Of a DNA stretch of 64,000 nucleotides, positions 1-8,449 are shown piece after piece. The stretch lies in the IMG/VR virus record IMGVR_UViG_3300005582_000006, positions 1 to 64,000 of that record; one strand, given 5' to 3'. Each line of letters opens with the position of its first letter. Position 1 is the first letter of the stretch. The notes beneath the pieces were generated by a model. That model ran no database searches, was not told where the DNA came from, and saw nothing but the letters and a program-made list of their open reading frames with translations. A program made the position numbers and the translations under genes. This stretch comes from a virus.

Positions 1-435
1 CCAACACCAACGCCAACACCTACACCAACACCGACTCCAACACCAACGCCTACACCAACACCGACTCCAACACCAACGCCAACACCTACACCGACTCCAA
101 CACCAACGCCTACACCAACACCGACTCCAACACCAACGCCTACACCAACACCGACTCCAACACCGACTCCAACACCTACACCAACGCCAACACCTACACC
201 GACTCCAACACCAACGCCAACACCTACACCAACGCCAACACCTACACCAACGCCAACACCTACACCAACGCCAACACCAACGCCTACACCAACACCGACT
301 CCAACACCTACACCGACTCCAACACCAACGCCAACACCTACACCAACGCCAACACCTACACCGAATCCAACACCAACGCCTACACCTACACCGACTCCAA
401 CACCAACACCTACACCTACCCCAACGCCTACTCCA
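1..435 (+). repeat. Hexanucleotide tandem repeat encoding Pro-Thr
   Basis: The tract is built almost wholly from four recurring 6-base words (ccaaca, ccaacg, cctaca, ccgact), each encoding Pro-Thr, arranged in varying order with a frequent 30-base higher-order period, for example starting at 61, 91 and 121. One word has decayed to ccgaat at 361-366. The plus strand of the tract is C-rich and nearly G-free, unlike the AT-rich surroundings. Confidence 0.95.
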
Positions 436-1140
436 GAAGAATATCTTGGTTATGAAATAGCTGTATTTACATCTAACTTAAATCCTAATCCATCAGAAGG
501 ATTTACTTTAGGGGTTAGTCTTTCTTTGGGAAAAAGATATGAAAATTGTCAAAACATATATGCACAATTAATAAATGGTGATGGAACAAATTATGGCGTT
601 TCACATTCAACAGGATTTGTAAATCTTACAAACGGAAATTATCTATTTACTGGAATAATACCAACATCATTTAGAGGGGCTATTAAGTTTTATTGTGGGT
701 CTGAACTTTTAGGTGCTACTGCAATTAATCCAGAAGAATATGAAAATGTAGATGTTAAAGTAAGTACAAGGTGTGCTACTTCTGGAGTAGGAGTTCCAGC
801 ATTAACAAATCCAATACCAATTAATCCAGAAGATCCTATAGAACTAAGACTTACAGATGACTATTTAACAGAAGAATCAAGATCCATAGACATAACTTCT
901 GTTAATTGGCCAGACCTAACTAATTCTACTACAGACTTTATGATTGATTCTAGACCAACATTCATTAAACGAGCACAGCTACTTAACGGAACATCTTTAA
1001 GAATTGAACTTAGCAATGAAGAATTAGCACAAATTGGGGCAGGAAGGTGGTCATATGAATTTAGATCTACCTTATCTAATACCCATATAATTACGCTGTC
1101 TGTTGGCAATATAGTTATAGTGCCACCATTTACCGATTAA
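1..1140 (+). CDS. Virion protein with N-terminal (Pro-Thr)n tract, 5'-truncated by window edge
   Basis: The reading frame is already open at base 1 and runs to the TAA at 1138-1140, so the true start lies upstream; an internal ATG at 526 is not the start. The first 432 bases encode 72 consecutive Pro-Thr dipeptides, with one Thr replaced by Asn near base 364. About 235 residues of ordinary, probably beta-rich sequence follow, beginning PTPEEYLGYEIAVF. A rigid extended Pro-Thr stalk carrying a globular C-terminal domain is typical of surface-exposed fibre or decoration proteins, and Thr-rich stretches of this kind are classic mucin-type O-glycosylation substrates. The gene sits just upstream of small structural genes and a glycosyltransferase gene. 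The function as a virion fibre or decoration protein is inferred from context; no specific family is recognised. Confidence 0.75.
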   Translation, partial: PTPTPTPTPTPTPTPTPTPTPTPTPTPTPTPTPTPTPTPTPTPTPTPTPTPTPTPTPTPTPTPTPTPTPTPTPTPTPTPTPTPTPTPTPTPTPTPTPTPTPTPTPTPTPTPTPTPTPTPTPNPTPTPTPTPTPTPTPTPTPTPTPEEYLGYEIAVFTSNLNPNPSEGFTLGVSLSLGKRYENCQNIYAQLINGDGTNYGVSHSTGFVNLTNGNYLFTGIIPTSFRGAIKFYCGSELLGATAINPEEYENVDVKVSTRCATSGVGVPALTNPIPINPEDPIELRLTDDYLTEESRSIDITSVNWPDLTNSTTDFMIDSRPTFIKRAQLLNGTSLRIELSNEELAQIGAGRWSYEFRSTLSNTHIITLSVGNIVIVPPFTD

Positions 1141-1144
1141 AATA

Positions 1145-1155
1145 TGGTGTATTAT
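1145..1155 (+). promoter_or_regulatory. Recurrent intergenic motif tggtgtattat, copy 1
   Basis: The string tggtgtattat lies in the short gap between the stop at 1140 and the gene at 1190. Near-identical copies occur in the gaps before the genes at 4052, 6243 and 34853. No good -35 box stands 17 bases upstream. It could be a phage-specific late promoter; this is inferred from recurrence only. Confidence 0.35.
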
Positions 1156-1189
1156 TAATTGAAACAATACTCTAACCATAGAGGTTATT

Positions 1190-1720
1190 ATGTACTGGCA
1201 AGCAGAATTTATAACATTATTGAGAGTTTTACTAGACGATTTAGTTTCTCCACAACTCTATACAGACAAACGACTTACGCAAGTAATTGCTGTTGCTGCT
1301 CAACTAGTTACTTCAGAATTAAAATTTGCAAATAATTTTCAAGTCGATATTCAAGCACTCACAATTAATCCTAGTCCAGTAGATAGGGCGACTACTAGAG
1401 ATGACAACTTTATAAATTTAGTGACTATAAAATCAGCATGTTTAATAGAGCGTGGCGAGACAAGAAGGGCTGTTGGTCAAGGAATTGCTATTAGAGATGG
1501 TAGTTCTTCTATTGACTTGCGTGGAACTATGGATGGTAGAATGAAATTACTAGAAAAGGGTTGGTGTTCTGTTTACGAAGAAGTTAAACTAGAATATCAA
1601 ACGGCAAGAGTTGGATTAGTAGCTGGTGCTGCTATAATGAGTCCGTTTAGAATATTTGCTGGTTCTAGAGATCAAGTTTATTATACTAGCAATGAAGGCA
1701 GAACATTTTTCCCAAGATAA
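1190..1720 (+). CDS. Putative small virion or connector protein
   Basis: This encodes 176 residues and starts at an ATG preceded by an AGAGGT ribosome-binding site. No catalytic motif, signal peptide or membrane segment is visible. The first 60 residues look helical and the remainder mixed. It lies in a plus-strand run of structural genes upstream of the major tail protein, where head-tail connector and completion proteins are usually encoded. A virion-structural role is inferred from position and I do not recognise the family. The candidate regulatory motif at 1145 precedes it, so it may head a transcription unit. Confidence 0.6.
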   Translation: MYWQAEFITLLRVLLDDLVSPQLYTDKRLTQVIAVAAQLVTSELKFANNFQVDIQALTINPSPVDRATTRDDNFINLVTIKSACLIERGETRRAVGQGIAIRDGSSSIDLRGTMDGRMKLLEKGWCSVYEEVKLEYQTARVGLVAGAAIMSPFRIFAGSRDQVYYTSNEGRTFFPR

Positions 1721-1731
1721 GGAGTAGGTAG

Positions 1732-2190
1732 ATGGCAACTCATCATATAATTAATAGCGGTGTGATTAAAATTGGATCTTCAACTATTCAACCAACTGAA
1801 GGGCATCCTTCTGGAGAAGTAACTACTTACAATAGGGTTGATGTTAGAACATTTTCTGATATTGAACCAGTAAATTTAAGTAGAAATTTTGGCTATTACA
1901 ATGTAGATACTAGCATGAGCGATAGTCTTGAAGATGGCTCTAGTGCTATTGCTGCAACAGGAATTAGCCAACAAGTTTTCCCTGCAAAATCAGGAAGAAA
2001 TTATTTTTACTTTAAAAACAATTCTACTGGAATTATGTACTTGAATTTTGGCGAAGATGCTGATACAACTACATCATATAATTTATCAGCAAATCAAGAA
2101 CTAGTATTTGAGAATGGGTTTGTTCCATTAGATGCGGTCAATGTTTATTCGGTTGAGCTATCTGGTTTGTTTGTTGCAAAACAGGCTTAA
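1732..2190 (+). CDS. Putative beta-rich virion protein
   Basis: This encodes 152 residues and starts 12 bases after the previous stop, behind GGAGTAGGTAG. The sequence is rich in Ser, Thr, Asn and Gly with alternating hydrophobics and no Cys. The C-terminal half (about residues 95-150) has the pattern YFYFKNNSTGIMYLNFGEDA, typical of small phage beta-sandwich virion proteins, with a later FENGFVPLDAVNVY stretch. No enzymatic motif is seen. Its place among structural genes suggests a decoration, fibre-associated or completion protein. I do not recognise a named family with certainty. Confidence 0.6.
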   Translation: MATHHIINSGVIKIGSSTIQPTEGHPSGEVTTYNRVDVRTFSDIEPVNLSRNFGYYNVDTSMSDSLEDGSSAIAATGISQQVFPAKSGRNYFYFKNNSTGIMYLNFGEDADTTTSYNLSANQELVFENGFVPLDAVNVYSVELSGLFVAKQA

Positions 2191-2220
2191 TTTAAGTTTT
2201 AGGAAGCTAAAGGAGGATTT

Positions 2221-4020
2221 ATGTTATTAACCATTGGTATGGCTACATATGATGATTTTGATGGTGTTTATTTTACACTTCAAGCACTAAAAGCTTTTCA
2301 CAATCTAGAAGATGTAGAACTTTTAGTAATAGATACAAAGCCTAAATCTTGTGAAGACACTAAGTCAGCATGTGGAAGTGCTGGTGCTAAGTACATACAC
2401 GCTCCAGAAAAAACTGGAACATCTCAATCTAGAAATCATGTTTTTGAAATGGCAACTGGCAAATTTGTAATGTGTATTGATTGTCACATTATTTTTGCAA
2501 AAGACTCTATTGAGAAGCTTAAAGAATACTTAAAGAAAAACGAAAATACAAAAAATTTAATTCAAGGTCCACTTCTTTACGATGACCAAAAAAGCACATC
2601 TACGCATTTTGATCCAGGCTGGAGAGGTCATATGTATGGAACTTGGGGTAATGATCCTAGAATTATTTCAGAAGAAGAATTTGAAATTCCAATGCAAGGT
2701 CTAGGCGTTTTTTGCATGAGGAAAGATGCTTGGCCAGCATTCAATAAGAATTTTCGTGGATTCGGTGGTGAAGAAGGTTACATACAAGAAAAGGTTAGAC
2801 AGAATGGTGGAAAAACAGTTTGTCTTACATTTTTAAAATGGATACATAGATTTGGCAGACCAAAAGGTGTTCCATACCCACTATCTGTTGTAGATAGAAT
2901 TTTTAATTATATTATTGGTTGGACAGAAATTGGTTGGAATCATAGAGAAGTAATTAATTATTTTAGTGGCAAAGTAACGCAGGAAGAGCTATTTAAAGCC
3001 ATTAGTGATTCGTCTAAATTTATTGGTAATCCTGTTCCAATAAACTCTTCAGAAAAAAATGCAATTAAAGTTAAAGCTTATGTTATTGGAAGAGAAAGTG
3101 TAACTACTGAAGAATCATTCAAAAAGATTAAATGGACTAAAGAAAAAGAATATATGTTGGGTGCAAATTTAAAATCTGTACTAGAAAAATTTATTGCAGA
3201 AGGAAATGACTATGCTTTAATATGTAAGGGCAATTTAAGACTAGAAAAAAATATAAACATAATGATTGATTTTTGGCCACTAATTAAAACAGGTCAAGCA
3301 AAGATAACTATATTTGATCAGATAAATAAGTCATCTCTAAAGACAAAGCATTCTCAACTTTCTTATAAAATTGCAGACATTGACGAACTAGACGATGCAC
3401 CTTTATATTTTGTAAGTAAAGATTTTGCACAAAAAGTTCTAGATGATTACAAAGAAGGTGCAGAGTTCTCTTATATTTGTGAAAAAGAAAATATTATTCC
3501 TTTTCTTTACACATTTGAAGAAAACATTCTTAGACTTAGAATGCAATATGTTCCTCTACCTAATGTTGATGGTGGACTTTCAGTTGAAGCAGTAAGAGAA
3601 ATTGTTTGGGCAGCAAACAACTCGTATTGTTTAGATATAAGCTCAGAAGGTCTACAAACCACCCTTGCTCTTTGCCAAAGAGGGCTTGGGGTAGTTAGAG
3701 TAGATGAATATAAAAATCAATCTAAAGAACAATTACAAACGACTATAAAGAATTTTAGCTACGAAAACTTTATTCTTACAGACAAAACAGATGATTTTCA
3801 AGCACCAGAAGACAATCCTAGAACTCTATTAATCAACTACAAGGGGTTGTCTCAAGAACTTATTGATTTCTCATTAATAAAACAAGAAACATTCTTAAGG
3901 CCCAAAGATTGTTTGATTATAGTTAATGCAGATCAAGAAGTTGCAGATATTTATAAAAAATCTGAAAAACTTAGTGTAATTAATTCATCAGACGATTATT
4001 TAATTTTAAAGAAGCTTTAA
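2221..4020 (+). CDS. Multidomain glycosyltransferase, GT27-like (polypeptide GalNAc-transferase-like) N-terminal domain
   Basis: This encodes 599 residues and has a strong ribosome-binding site (AAAGGAGG). Residues 1-215 form a GT-A domain opening LLTIGMATYDD. A DXH metal motif (CIDCH, Asp87-His89) replaces the usual DXD, an FRGFGGEE segment (about 178-185) sits where retaining GalNAc transferases carry WGGEN, and a downstream KWIHRFGR supplies a candidate third metal-ligand His. This combination characterises the GT27 and related GT7-C enzymes that add GalNAc to Ser/Thr of proteins. Residues about 285-440 resemble a second, degenerate GT-A-like domain, and about 465-599 look Rossmann-like (LDISSEG...VVRVDEY), perhaps a methyltransferase fold; both are weak calls. 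Its placement inside the virion module, near a Pro-Thr repeat protein, suggests a virion protein substrate (inference). Confidence 0.7.
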   Translation: MLLTIGMATYDDFDGVYFTLQALKAFHNLEDVELLVIDTKPKSCEDTKSACGSAGAKYIHAPEKTGTSQSRNHVFEMATGKFVMCIDCHIIFAKDSIEKLKEYLKKNENTKNLIQGPLLYDDQKSTSTHFDPGWRGHMYGTWGNDPRIISEEEFEIPMQGLGVFCMRKDAWPAFNKNFRGFGGEEGYIQEKVRQNGGKTVCLTFLKWIHRFGRPKGVPYPLSVVDRIFNYIIGWTEIGWNHREVINYFSGKVTQEELFKAISDSSKFIGNPVPINSSEKNAIKVKAYVIGRESVTTEESFKKIKWTKEKEYMLGANLKSVLEKFIAEGNDYALICKGNLRLEKNINIMIDFWPLIKTGQAKITIFDQINKSSLKTKHSQLSYKIADIDELDDAPLYFVSKDFAQKVLDDYKEGAEFSYICEKENIIPFLYTFEENILRLRMQYVPLPNVDGGLSVEAVREIVWAANNSYCLDISSEGLQTTLALCQRGLGVVRVDEYKNQSKEQLQTTIKNFSYENFILTDKTDDFQAPEDNPRTLLINYKGLSQELIDFSLIKQETFLRPKDCLIIVNADQEVADIYKKSEKLSVINSSDDYLILKKL

Positions 4021-4035
4021 TTGTATAATTATCAG

Positions 4036-4046
4036 TGGTGTATTAT
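4036..4046 (+). promoter_or_regulatory. Recurrent intergenic motif tggtgtattat, copy 2
   Basis: tggtgtattat lies between the glycosyltransferase stop and the ATG at 4052, identical over 11 bases to the copy at 1145. It ends only 5 bases before the ATG, so if tattat acts as a -10 box the transcript would begin close to the start codon. Confidence 0.35.
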
Positions 4047-4051
4047 ACATT

Positions 4052-4573
4052 ATGGGCAAATTATTTACATTATCTGATGATGTCAAAAAAATAGCTCAAG
4101 ATGCTATAGATGACCTAATAGATCAATTGGGCAAGGATTGCCTATTGGTTTATCCCCCACTTCCAAATGCTTGTGTTAATTGTGTTATAGATCCGATTGG
4201 GAACAAGTCATCAAATCATTGGACTAGTGGTGGTCCTATGCCTTTTCCAAATGGCAGTATTTGCCCTTTGTGTGATGGTAGGGGATATCATTTCTCAGAG
4301 ACAACAACTCCGATAAAGCTTTTAATATCAAATAGCCCTTCTGATTGGTTTGTTAAAGTTCCAGCAAACATACAGCATCCAGCGGGAACAATTCAGACCA
4401 AGGGATATATAAAAGATTTAGCAAATGTTTTGCAGTCAAGAAAAATGATTATGCAAATAAGCTTAGAGCCAATGATTAGATATACATATGAACTTGCTGG
4501 CGAGCCTATTGATCAAGGAAACATAGTGCAAAACAGATATTGGGTTGCTATATGGAATAGAATAGGAGCTTAA
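4052..4573 (+). CDS. Putative head-tail connector or completion protein with Cys cluster
   Basis: This encodes 173 residues. Four Cys in two pairs (ACVNC near residue 43 and CPLCDGRG near residue 74) form a probable zinc-binding knuckle; the CPLCDGRG element resembles the CxxCxGxG unit of DnaJ-type zinc fingers. The rest is mixed alpha/beta with no enzyme signature. There is no convincing Shine-Dalgarno sequence before the ATG, unlike its neighbours. The next gene starts 2 bases after its stop, so the two are probably co-translated. A connector role is inferred from its position before tail-completion-like genes and the major tail protein. Confidence 0.6.
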   Translation: MGKLFTLSDDVKKIAQDAIDDLIDQLGKDCLLVYPPLPNACVNCVIDPIGNKSSNHWTSGGPMPFPNGSICPLCDGRGYHFSETTTPIKLLISNSPSDWFVKVPANIQHPAGTIQTKGYIKDLANVLQSRKMIMQISLEPMIRYTYELAGEPIDQGNIVQNRYWVAIWNRIGA

Positions 4574-4575
4574 AT

Positions 4576-5226
4576 ATGGCTTCTTTTAAATATAATGTTA
4601 ACCTTGACGAACAACAATTTGCATTAGCTGTAGTAAAAGAACTAAAAGCAACTCTTCGCAGAACAATAAATCAATTAATTGTACAAATAAGGCCAAGTGT
4701 TGTTGAATATATTGAAGATAAATTAAGAAAAGGTCCAAATGATACATATAATTCTTTAAGTATTGGAAAATTGAGAGATGATTTTGGTTTTAGACCAGGT
4801 GAAAATGTTGGAGAAAGAGTTGTTAAGGCAATATCGTCATCAATTCAAATAAATGCACTTGGACCAACTTCAGCAAGTTTGGGCGGTATTAGATTATCGT
4901 TATTTAAGGGTGGTGGCATAGAATCTTTATTAGATAAAGATTTTGGTGCTTATGACTCAAATGGCAATATTGTTGATTGGCTAAGATGGCTGTTAACTGC
5001 TGGTGATACTATAGTTATTGCTGATTATGAAGTAATATATAAAGATACGCCTCGTTCAAGAAGTCGCCACGCACTAATGATTTCTCCAAAAATGTCAAAA
5101 GGATTTAGGGTAGACCCAAATCATTCCGGAACAATAGATGATAACTGGATAACTAGAGCATTAGCTGCTACAGAAGCAGACATGCTCAAGAAGTTAAAAG
5201 AAGGCTTAGAGGGATTATTAAAATGA
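4576..5226 (+). CDS. Putative tail-completion or neck protein
   Basis: This encodes 216 residues, with an N-terminal helical region containing EQQFALAVVKELKATLRRT and a glycine-rich middle (GGIRLSLFKGGG). The size, N-terminal helix and location between a connector-like gene and the major tail protein fit HK97 gp10-like or tail-terminator-type proteins, but sequence similarity is not strong enough to assign one. It overlaps the next gene by 4 bases (ATGA), indicating translational coupling. No Cys cluster or catalytic motif is seen. Confidence 0.55.
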   Translation: MASFKYNVNLDEQQFALAVVKELKATLRRTINQLIVQIRPSVVEYIEDKLRKGPNDTYNSLSIGKLRDDFGFRPGENVGERVVKAISSSIQINALGPTSASLGGIRLSLFKGGGIESLLDKDFGAYDSNGNIVDWLRWLLTAGDTIVIADYEVIYKDTPRSRSRHALMISPKMSKGFRVDPNHSGTIDDNWITRALAATEADMLKKLKEGLEGLLK

Positions 5227-6179
5227 GCATAAAATTTCATGGCGTAACAAATTATGGAGATTCCTTAACTTCAGACTTACTAGAAACATCTGTTCATATG
5301 TTCATGCAAAATGGATTTTTATGTGCTGGTGCTTTTACAAATATTTATGTTCCAACAGGAGTTTACCCCACAGGAGTTGGTTCACATTCTTTACCATCTT
5401 ATAAGATGAGACTTTCTAGAGATCCTAGATATGCAAATGGTTCTGTTTGGGAAGGTGCTAGATCAGATTGGGTGTGGGAGTCTGGAGTTGAATATACTCA
5501 TCAACCTATAAGTATTAGTGGTATATATGTAAACACATCTTTTATACCTAAAAATACATCTGGACCTTCTGGATATAAGATAAATTATCCCGAAGGTAAA
5601 ATTATTTTTAATTCCCCAATAGCTACAACTAGTACAGTTAAATGTGAACATTCTTATAGAAATGTAAGGATTGTATCTGCTGATATACCTTGGTTTCAAA
5701 CCATACAATATGACAGCTTTAGAGTTGATGATGTTCAATTTTCGTCTAAAGGGTCTGGTGCTTGGGATGTTCTTTCCCTAAATAGAATACAGCTTCCTGC
5801 TATAGTTTTAGAAACATTGCCATCTGTGAGCATGACACCTTATGAGCTAGGAGCTATTAATAGGGTTCATAAACAAGATATATTGATGCATGTTTTTGCA
5901 GAAACACCTTGGGATAGAAGGCAAGTTCATGATGTTATTATTAATCAATGGGAAAAAAGATTTTGGGGTATAGATAAGACAAAACTTTTAGCTGATCAAA
6001 AATACCCTCTTACATATGATGGGCAAATAGCTCCATCTGGATTAAATTATGGGGATATAACAACTGACTACCAATGGAAGCTGATATCTTTTGATAAAAT
6101 TAGATCTCAAGAGCAGTTTGCTGCTCCACCTATGTATAGATCTAGTATAAGAGTTACTTTCTCAATAGATTCTCTTTAA
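5223..6179 (+). CDS. Putative neck or tail structural protein
   Basis: This encodes 318 residues, and the start codon overlaps the previous stop (ATGA). The composition is aromatic and beta-rich (many Tyr, Trp, Ser), with segments such as YKINYPEGKIIFNSPI typical of phage structural beta-sandwich proteins. No enzymatic motif is seen. Position directly upstream of the major tail protein suggests a tail-terminator, neck or collar role. The family is not recognised. Confidence 0.55.
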   Translation: MSIKFHGVTNYGDSLTSDLLETSVHMFMQNGFLCAGAFTNIYVPTGVYPTGVGSHSLPSYKMRLSRDPRYANGSVWEGARSDWVWESGVEYTHQPISISGIYVNTSFIPKNTSGPSGYKINYPEGKIIFNSPIATTSTVKCEHSYRNVRIVSADIPWFQTIQYDSFRVDDVQFSSKGSGAWDVLSLNRIQLPAIVLETLPSVSMTPYELGAINRVHKQDILMHVFAETPWDRRQVHDVIINQWEKRFWGIDKTKLLADQKYPLTYDGQIAPSGLNYGDITTDYQWKLISFDKIRSQEQFAAPPMYRSSIRVTFSIDSL

Positions 6180-6181
6180 AT

Positions 6182-6192
6182 TGGTGTATTAA
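6182..6192 (+). promoter_or_regulatory. Recurrent intergenic motif tggtgtattaa, copy 3
   Basis: tggtgtattaa immediately follows the stop at 6179 and lies about 50 bases before the ATG of the probable major tail protein. It matches the copies at 1145 and 4036 over 10 bases. A strong late promoter would be expected here because the major tail protein is made in large amounts. Confidence 0.4.
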
Positions 6193-6242
6193 TTAAGTGA
6201 GGGTTGATTTTTGGACAGAATTTTATATGGGAGATTCATAAA

Positions 6243-7337
6243 ATGGCAAATCGAAGAATATTTTACGCTTGTCAAGCAGTAGGCATTGCAGCAGATGGCA
6301 CTACTTCTTATCAAGAAGTTCGTGGTCTTCAATCTGTTGGTATTAATACTACTTTTAATCTTCAACAAGTTTTTGAAATCGGTATGATTTCAATCTATGA
6401 AAACATCGAAGGTGTTGCAGATGTAGAAGTTACACTTGAAAAAGTACTTGATGGTTTTCCGTTGTTGTACCATCTCGGAACTCAAGGTGCTTCTAGTGCA
6501 ACTTTGGTTGGTCGATCTAACAGGAAAGCAATTCTTGCTCTTTCTATTACTGATGATACTCAAGAAGCTGCTTCTGGAGTTCCAAGTTCTACTTGTGTTG
6601 TTTCTGGATGCTTTGTAAGTCAAGTTTCTTACAAAATTGGCATTGATGGAAATGCTACTGAATCAGTAACTATGGTTGCAAACAATAAGGTTTGGAATAC
6701 TGGTTCTACTGGTAAGTGGACACCACTCTTTCGACCAGCAGACAATGCTGATCCTGCTTGGGATGCTGATCCATATGATGAAGCGACTAATTTTAGTGCT
6801 CAACGATCTGCCTCTGGTATTGCTCAAAGACAGCACCTTAATATGGACAAGTCTGTTTTCCCAACTCAGATTCCTGGTATTGATGCTTCTGGCAAGAATA
6901 CTATTAATAGTACCTTAAAATGCTTTAATACATCTTTCCAATCCGCTTCTGCTTCTGCGACTCTTGGTCGTGAACAGATTCTTGAATTGGGTCGAAAAGC
7001 ACCTTACTTCCGATATACCAAATTCCCAGTAGAAGTTAGTGCTGAATTTGAAGTATTGGCAAAAGGTGGCGATGATATTGAAGTAACCGAAAGTGGTTCT
7101 GCTTTCAATAGTTACAATGGTAACAACTTGAAAGATCAGACAATTAAGTTAGTTCTTACTGAAGGTACTGTTATTGATCTTGGTACAAAAAACAAGATGC
7201 AATCTTGTAATTACCAAGGTGGTGGTGTTGACGGCAACAATGCAACTGTCACCTACTCATTCAGAACCTTTAACGACTTTACTATTAAGCATCCAGTAGA
7301 TCCTACATCTGCTTTACGAAGCACTGCTGATCTATAA
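6243..7337 (+). CDS. Probable major tail (tube) protein
   Basis: This encodes 364 residues from the ATG at 6243 (MANRRIFYACQ), chosen over an in-frame upstream ATG at 6204 because GGGAG lies just before 6243. The sequence is Gly/Ala/Ser/Thr-rich, beta-predominant and nearly free of low-complexity stretches. Codon use is shifted toward CGA/CGT Arg and GGT Gly, unlike the AGA/ATA-rich neighbours, which fits high expression. It sits between connector genes and chaperone/tape-measure genes and is followed by a strong terminator, the standard place of the tail tube subunit. Residues about 1-150 contain the segment YENIEGVADVEVTLEKV often seen in tail tube proteins. The assignment rests on context, size and expression signals. 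Confidence 0.65.
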   Translation: MANRRIFYACQAVGIAADGTTSYQEVRGLQSVGINTTFNLQQVFEIGMISIYENIEGVADVEVTLEKVLDGFPLLYHLGTQGASSATLVGRSNRKAILALSITDDTQEAASGVPSSTCVVSGCFVSQVSYKIGIDGNATESVTMVANNKVWNTGSTGKWTPLFRPADNADPAWDADPYDEATNFSAQRSASGIAQRQHLNMDKSVFPTQIPGIDASGKNTINSTLKCFNTSFQSASASATLGREQILELGRKAPYFRYTKFPVEVSAEFEVLAKGGDDIEVTESGSAFNSYNGNNLKDQTIKLVLTEGTVIDLGTKNKMQSCNYQGGGVDGNNATVTYSFRTFNDFTIKHPVDPTSALRSTADL

Positions 7338-7357
7338 TAGTTTGCAAACAAATATGT

Positions 7358-7390
7358 GGGCAGCAGGGAAACCTGTTGCCCCTTATTTTT
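7358..7390 (+). terminator. Rho-independent terminator with GNRA tetraloop
   Basis: The stem GGGCAGCAGG (7358-7367) pairs with CCTGTTGCCC (7372-7381) with one G-T wobble, closed by a GAAA tetraloop and followed by cttattttt. It lies 20 bases after the probable major tail protein stop and would limit read-through into the chaperone genes. Confidence 0.9.
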
Positions 7391-7401
7391 AGGAATATAG
7401 G

Positions 7402-8448
7402 ATGGATCAGTTTAAGAAGGAATTATATATTAGTAGAATTATTACTGGATTTTTTCGTTGTAAAATCAACGGAAAAGTCTATTTGCTTAAACAGCCAGAT
7501 CGCCACACTCGCCACATCGCTCAAGAAATATTCATAGAATCATTTGAAGAAGCAGAATTAGAAGGTCTGTACAATCAAGAAGAATTAGAATTCTTCATGT
7601 ATAGCAACAATGTATGGGATGATGAGAAAGAAAAACAAATCGTTCAAATGCCAAAAGACATTGAGGAATTAAAAGTAAGGCTATTTGAAGCCACATTTAA
7701 AACAGAAGAAAGAAAAACAATTAGGAAAATGCTTAAAATAGCAAAGGAAACATTTTCTAATCTATACAGAGAAAAAAGTGCATATAATCATTTATCTTGT
7801 GAAGGCATTGCCTCTATGGATAAGATGAGATACTTAGTTGGAAAAGGACTTTTATTTGAGGATGGAACTAGAGTTTGGGAAAATGATGACTTTTGGAAAC
7901 AAACTGAGCCACTTCTAGAAGATGCCACTTCAGCATTTATTGAAAATAAAATATCTGATTCTGAATTTAGAGAGATAGCAAGAACAGATCCTTGGCGATC
8001 TACATGGTCATGTAGAAAGTCTGAGAATAATTTATTTGGCGTTCCTGCTGTAGATTTAACAGAAGAACAAAAAAGCGTTATCATTTGGTCATCACTCTAT
8101 GATAATATATATGAGCATCCAGAATCTCCATCAGAAGAAGTTTTAGAAGATGATGATATGCTCGATGGATGGCTGATTTTGCAAAGAAGGAAAAGGGTTA
8201 AAAAAGGAATAGAAACAGGCGTAGATGGATTGCTGTCAAATGACAAAATAAGAAACAGTAAAGAAATATTTATAATTGCAGAAAACAAGGAAGATGCTAA
8301 GAAGATAGAATCTTTAAATGATATGAATGCAAGGATGATTAAGAAAGAAAGATCACAAGCTCTAAAAAAACATGGCACTCTTGCAGAAGAAAATATGCCC
8401 GACTCTATAAGGGATATTCAAATGCAAATGAATGCTGGAGGTAAGTAA
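7402..8448 (+). CDS. Putative tail assembly chaperone
   Basis: This encodes 348 residues and starts behind TAGGAATATAGG, just after the terminator. The protein is highly charged and largely helical, with no enzyme motif. An acidic patch (EEVLEDDDM, about residue 250) is followed by a basic patch (RRKRVKK). Its place between the major tail protein and the tape measure gene is where tail-assembly chaperones are found in siphoviruses and myoviruses, and it forms a tight unit with the next gene. The chaperone role is positional inference; the sequence alone does not identify a family. Confidence 0.5.
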   Translation: MDQFKKELYISRIITGFFRCKINGKVYLLKQPDRHTRHIAQEIFIESFEEAELEGLYNQEELEFFMYSNNVWDDEKEKQIVQMPKDIEELKVRLFEATFKTEERKTIRKMLKIAKETFSNLYREKSAYNHLSCEGIASMDKMRYLVGKGLLFEDGTRVWENDDFWKQTEPLLEDATSAFIENKISDSEFREIARTDPWRSTWSCRKSENNLFGVPAVDLTEEQKSVIIWSSLYDNIYEHPESPSEEVLEDDDMLDGWLILQRRKRVKKGIETGVDGLLSNDKIRNSKEIFIIAENKEDAKKIESLNDMNARMIKKERSQALKKHGTLAEENMPDSIRDIQMQMNAGGK

Positions 8449-8449
8449 A

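Noticed and set aside
1-435. A CRISPR array or satellite DNA
   Set aside because: The repeat has no spacers and stays in frame as Pro-Thr codons within an open reading frame.
6204-6242. The upstream ATG of the major tail protein
   Set aside because: A good GGGAG site precedes the ATG at 6243 and the product starting MANRRIFY fits better; the extra 13 residues are unlikely.
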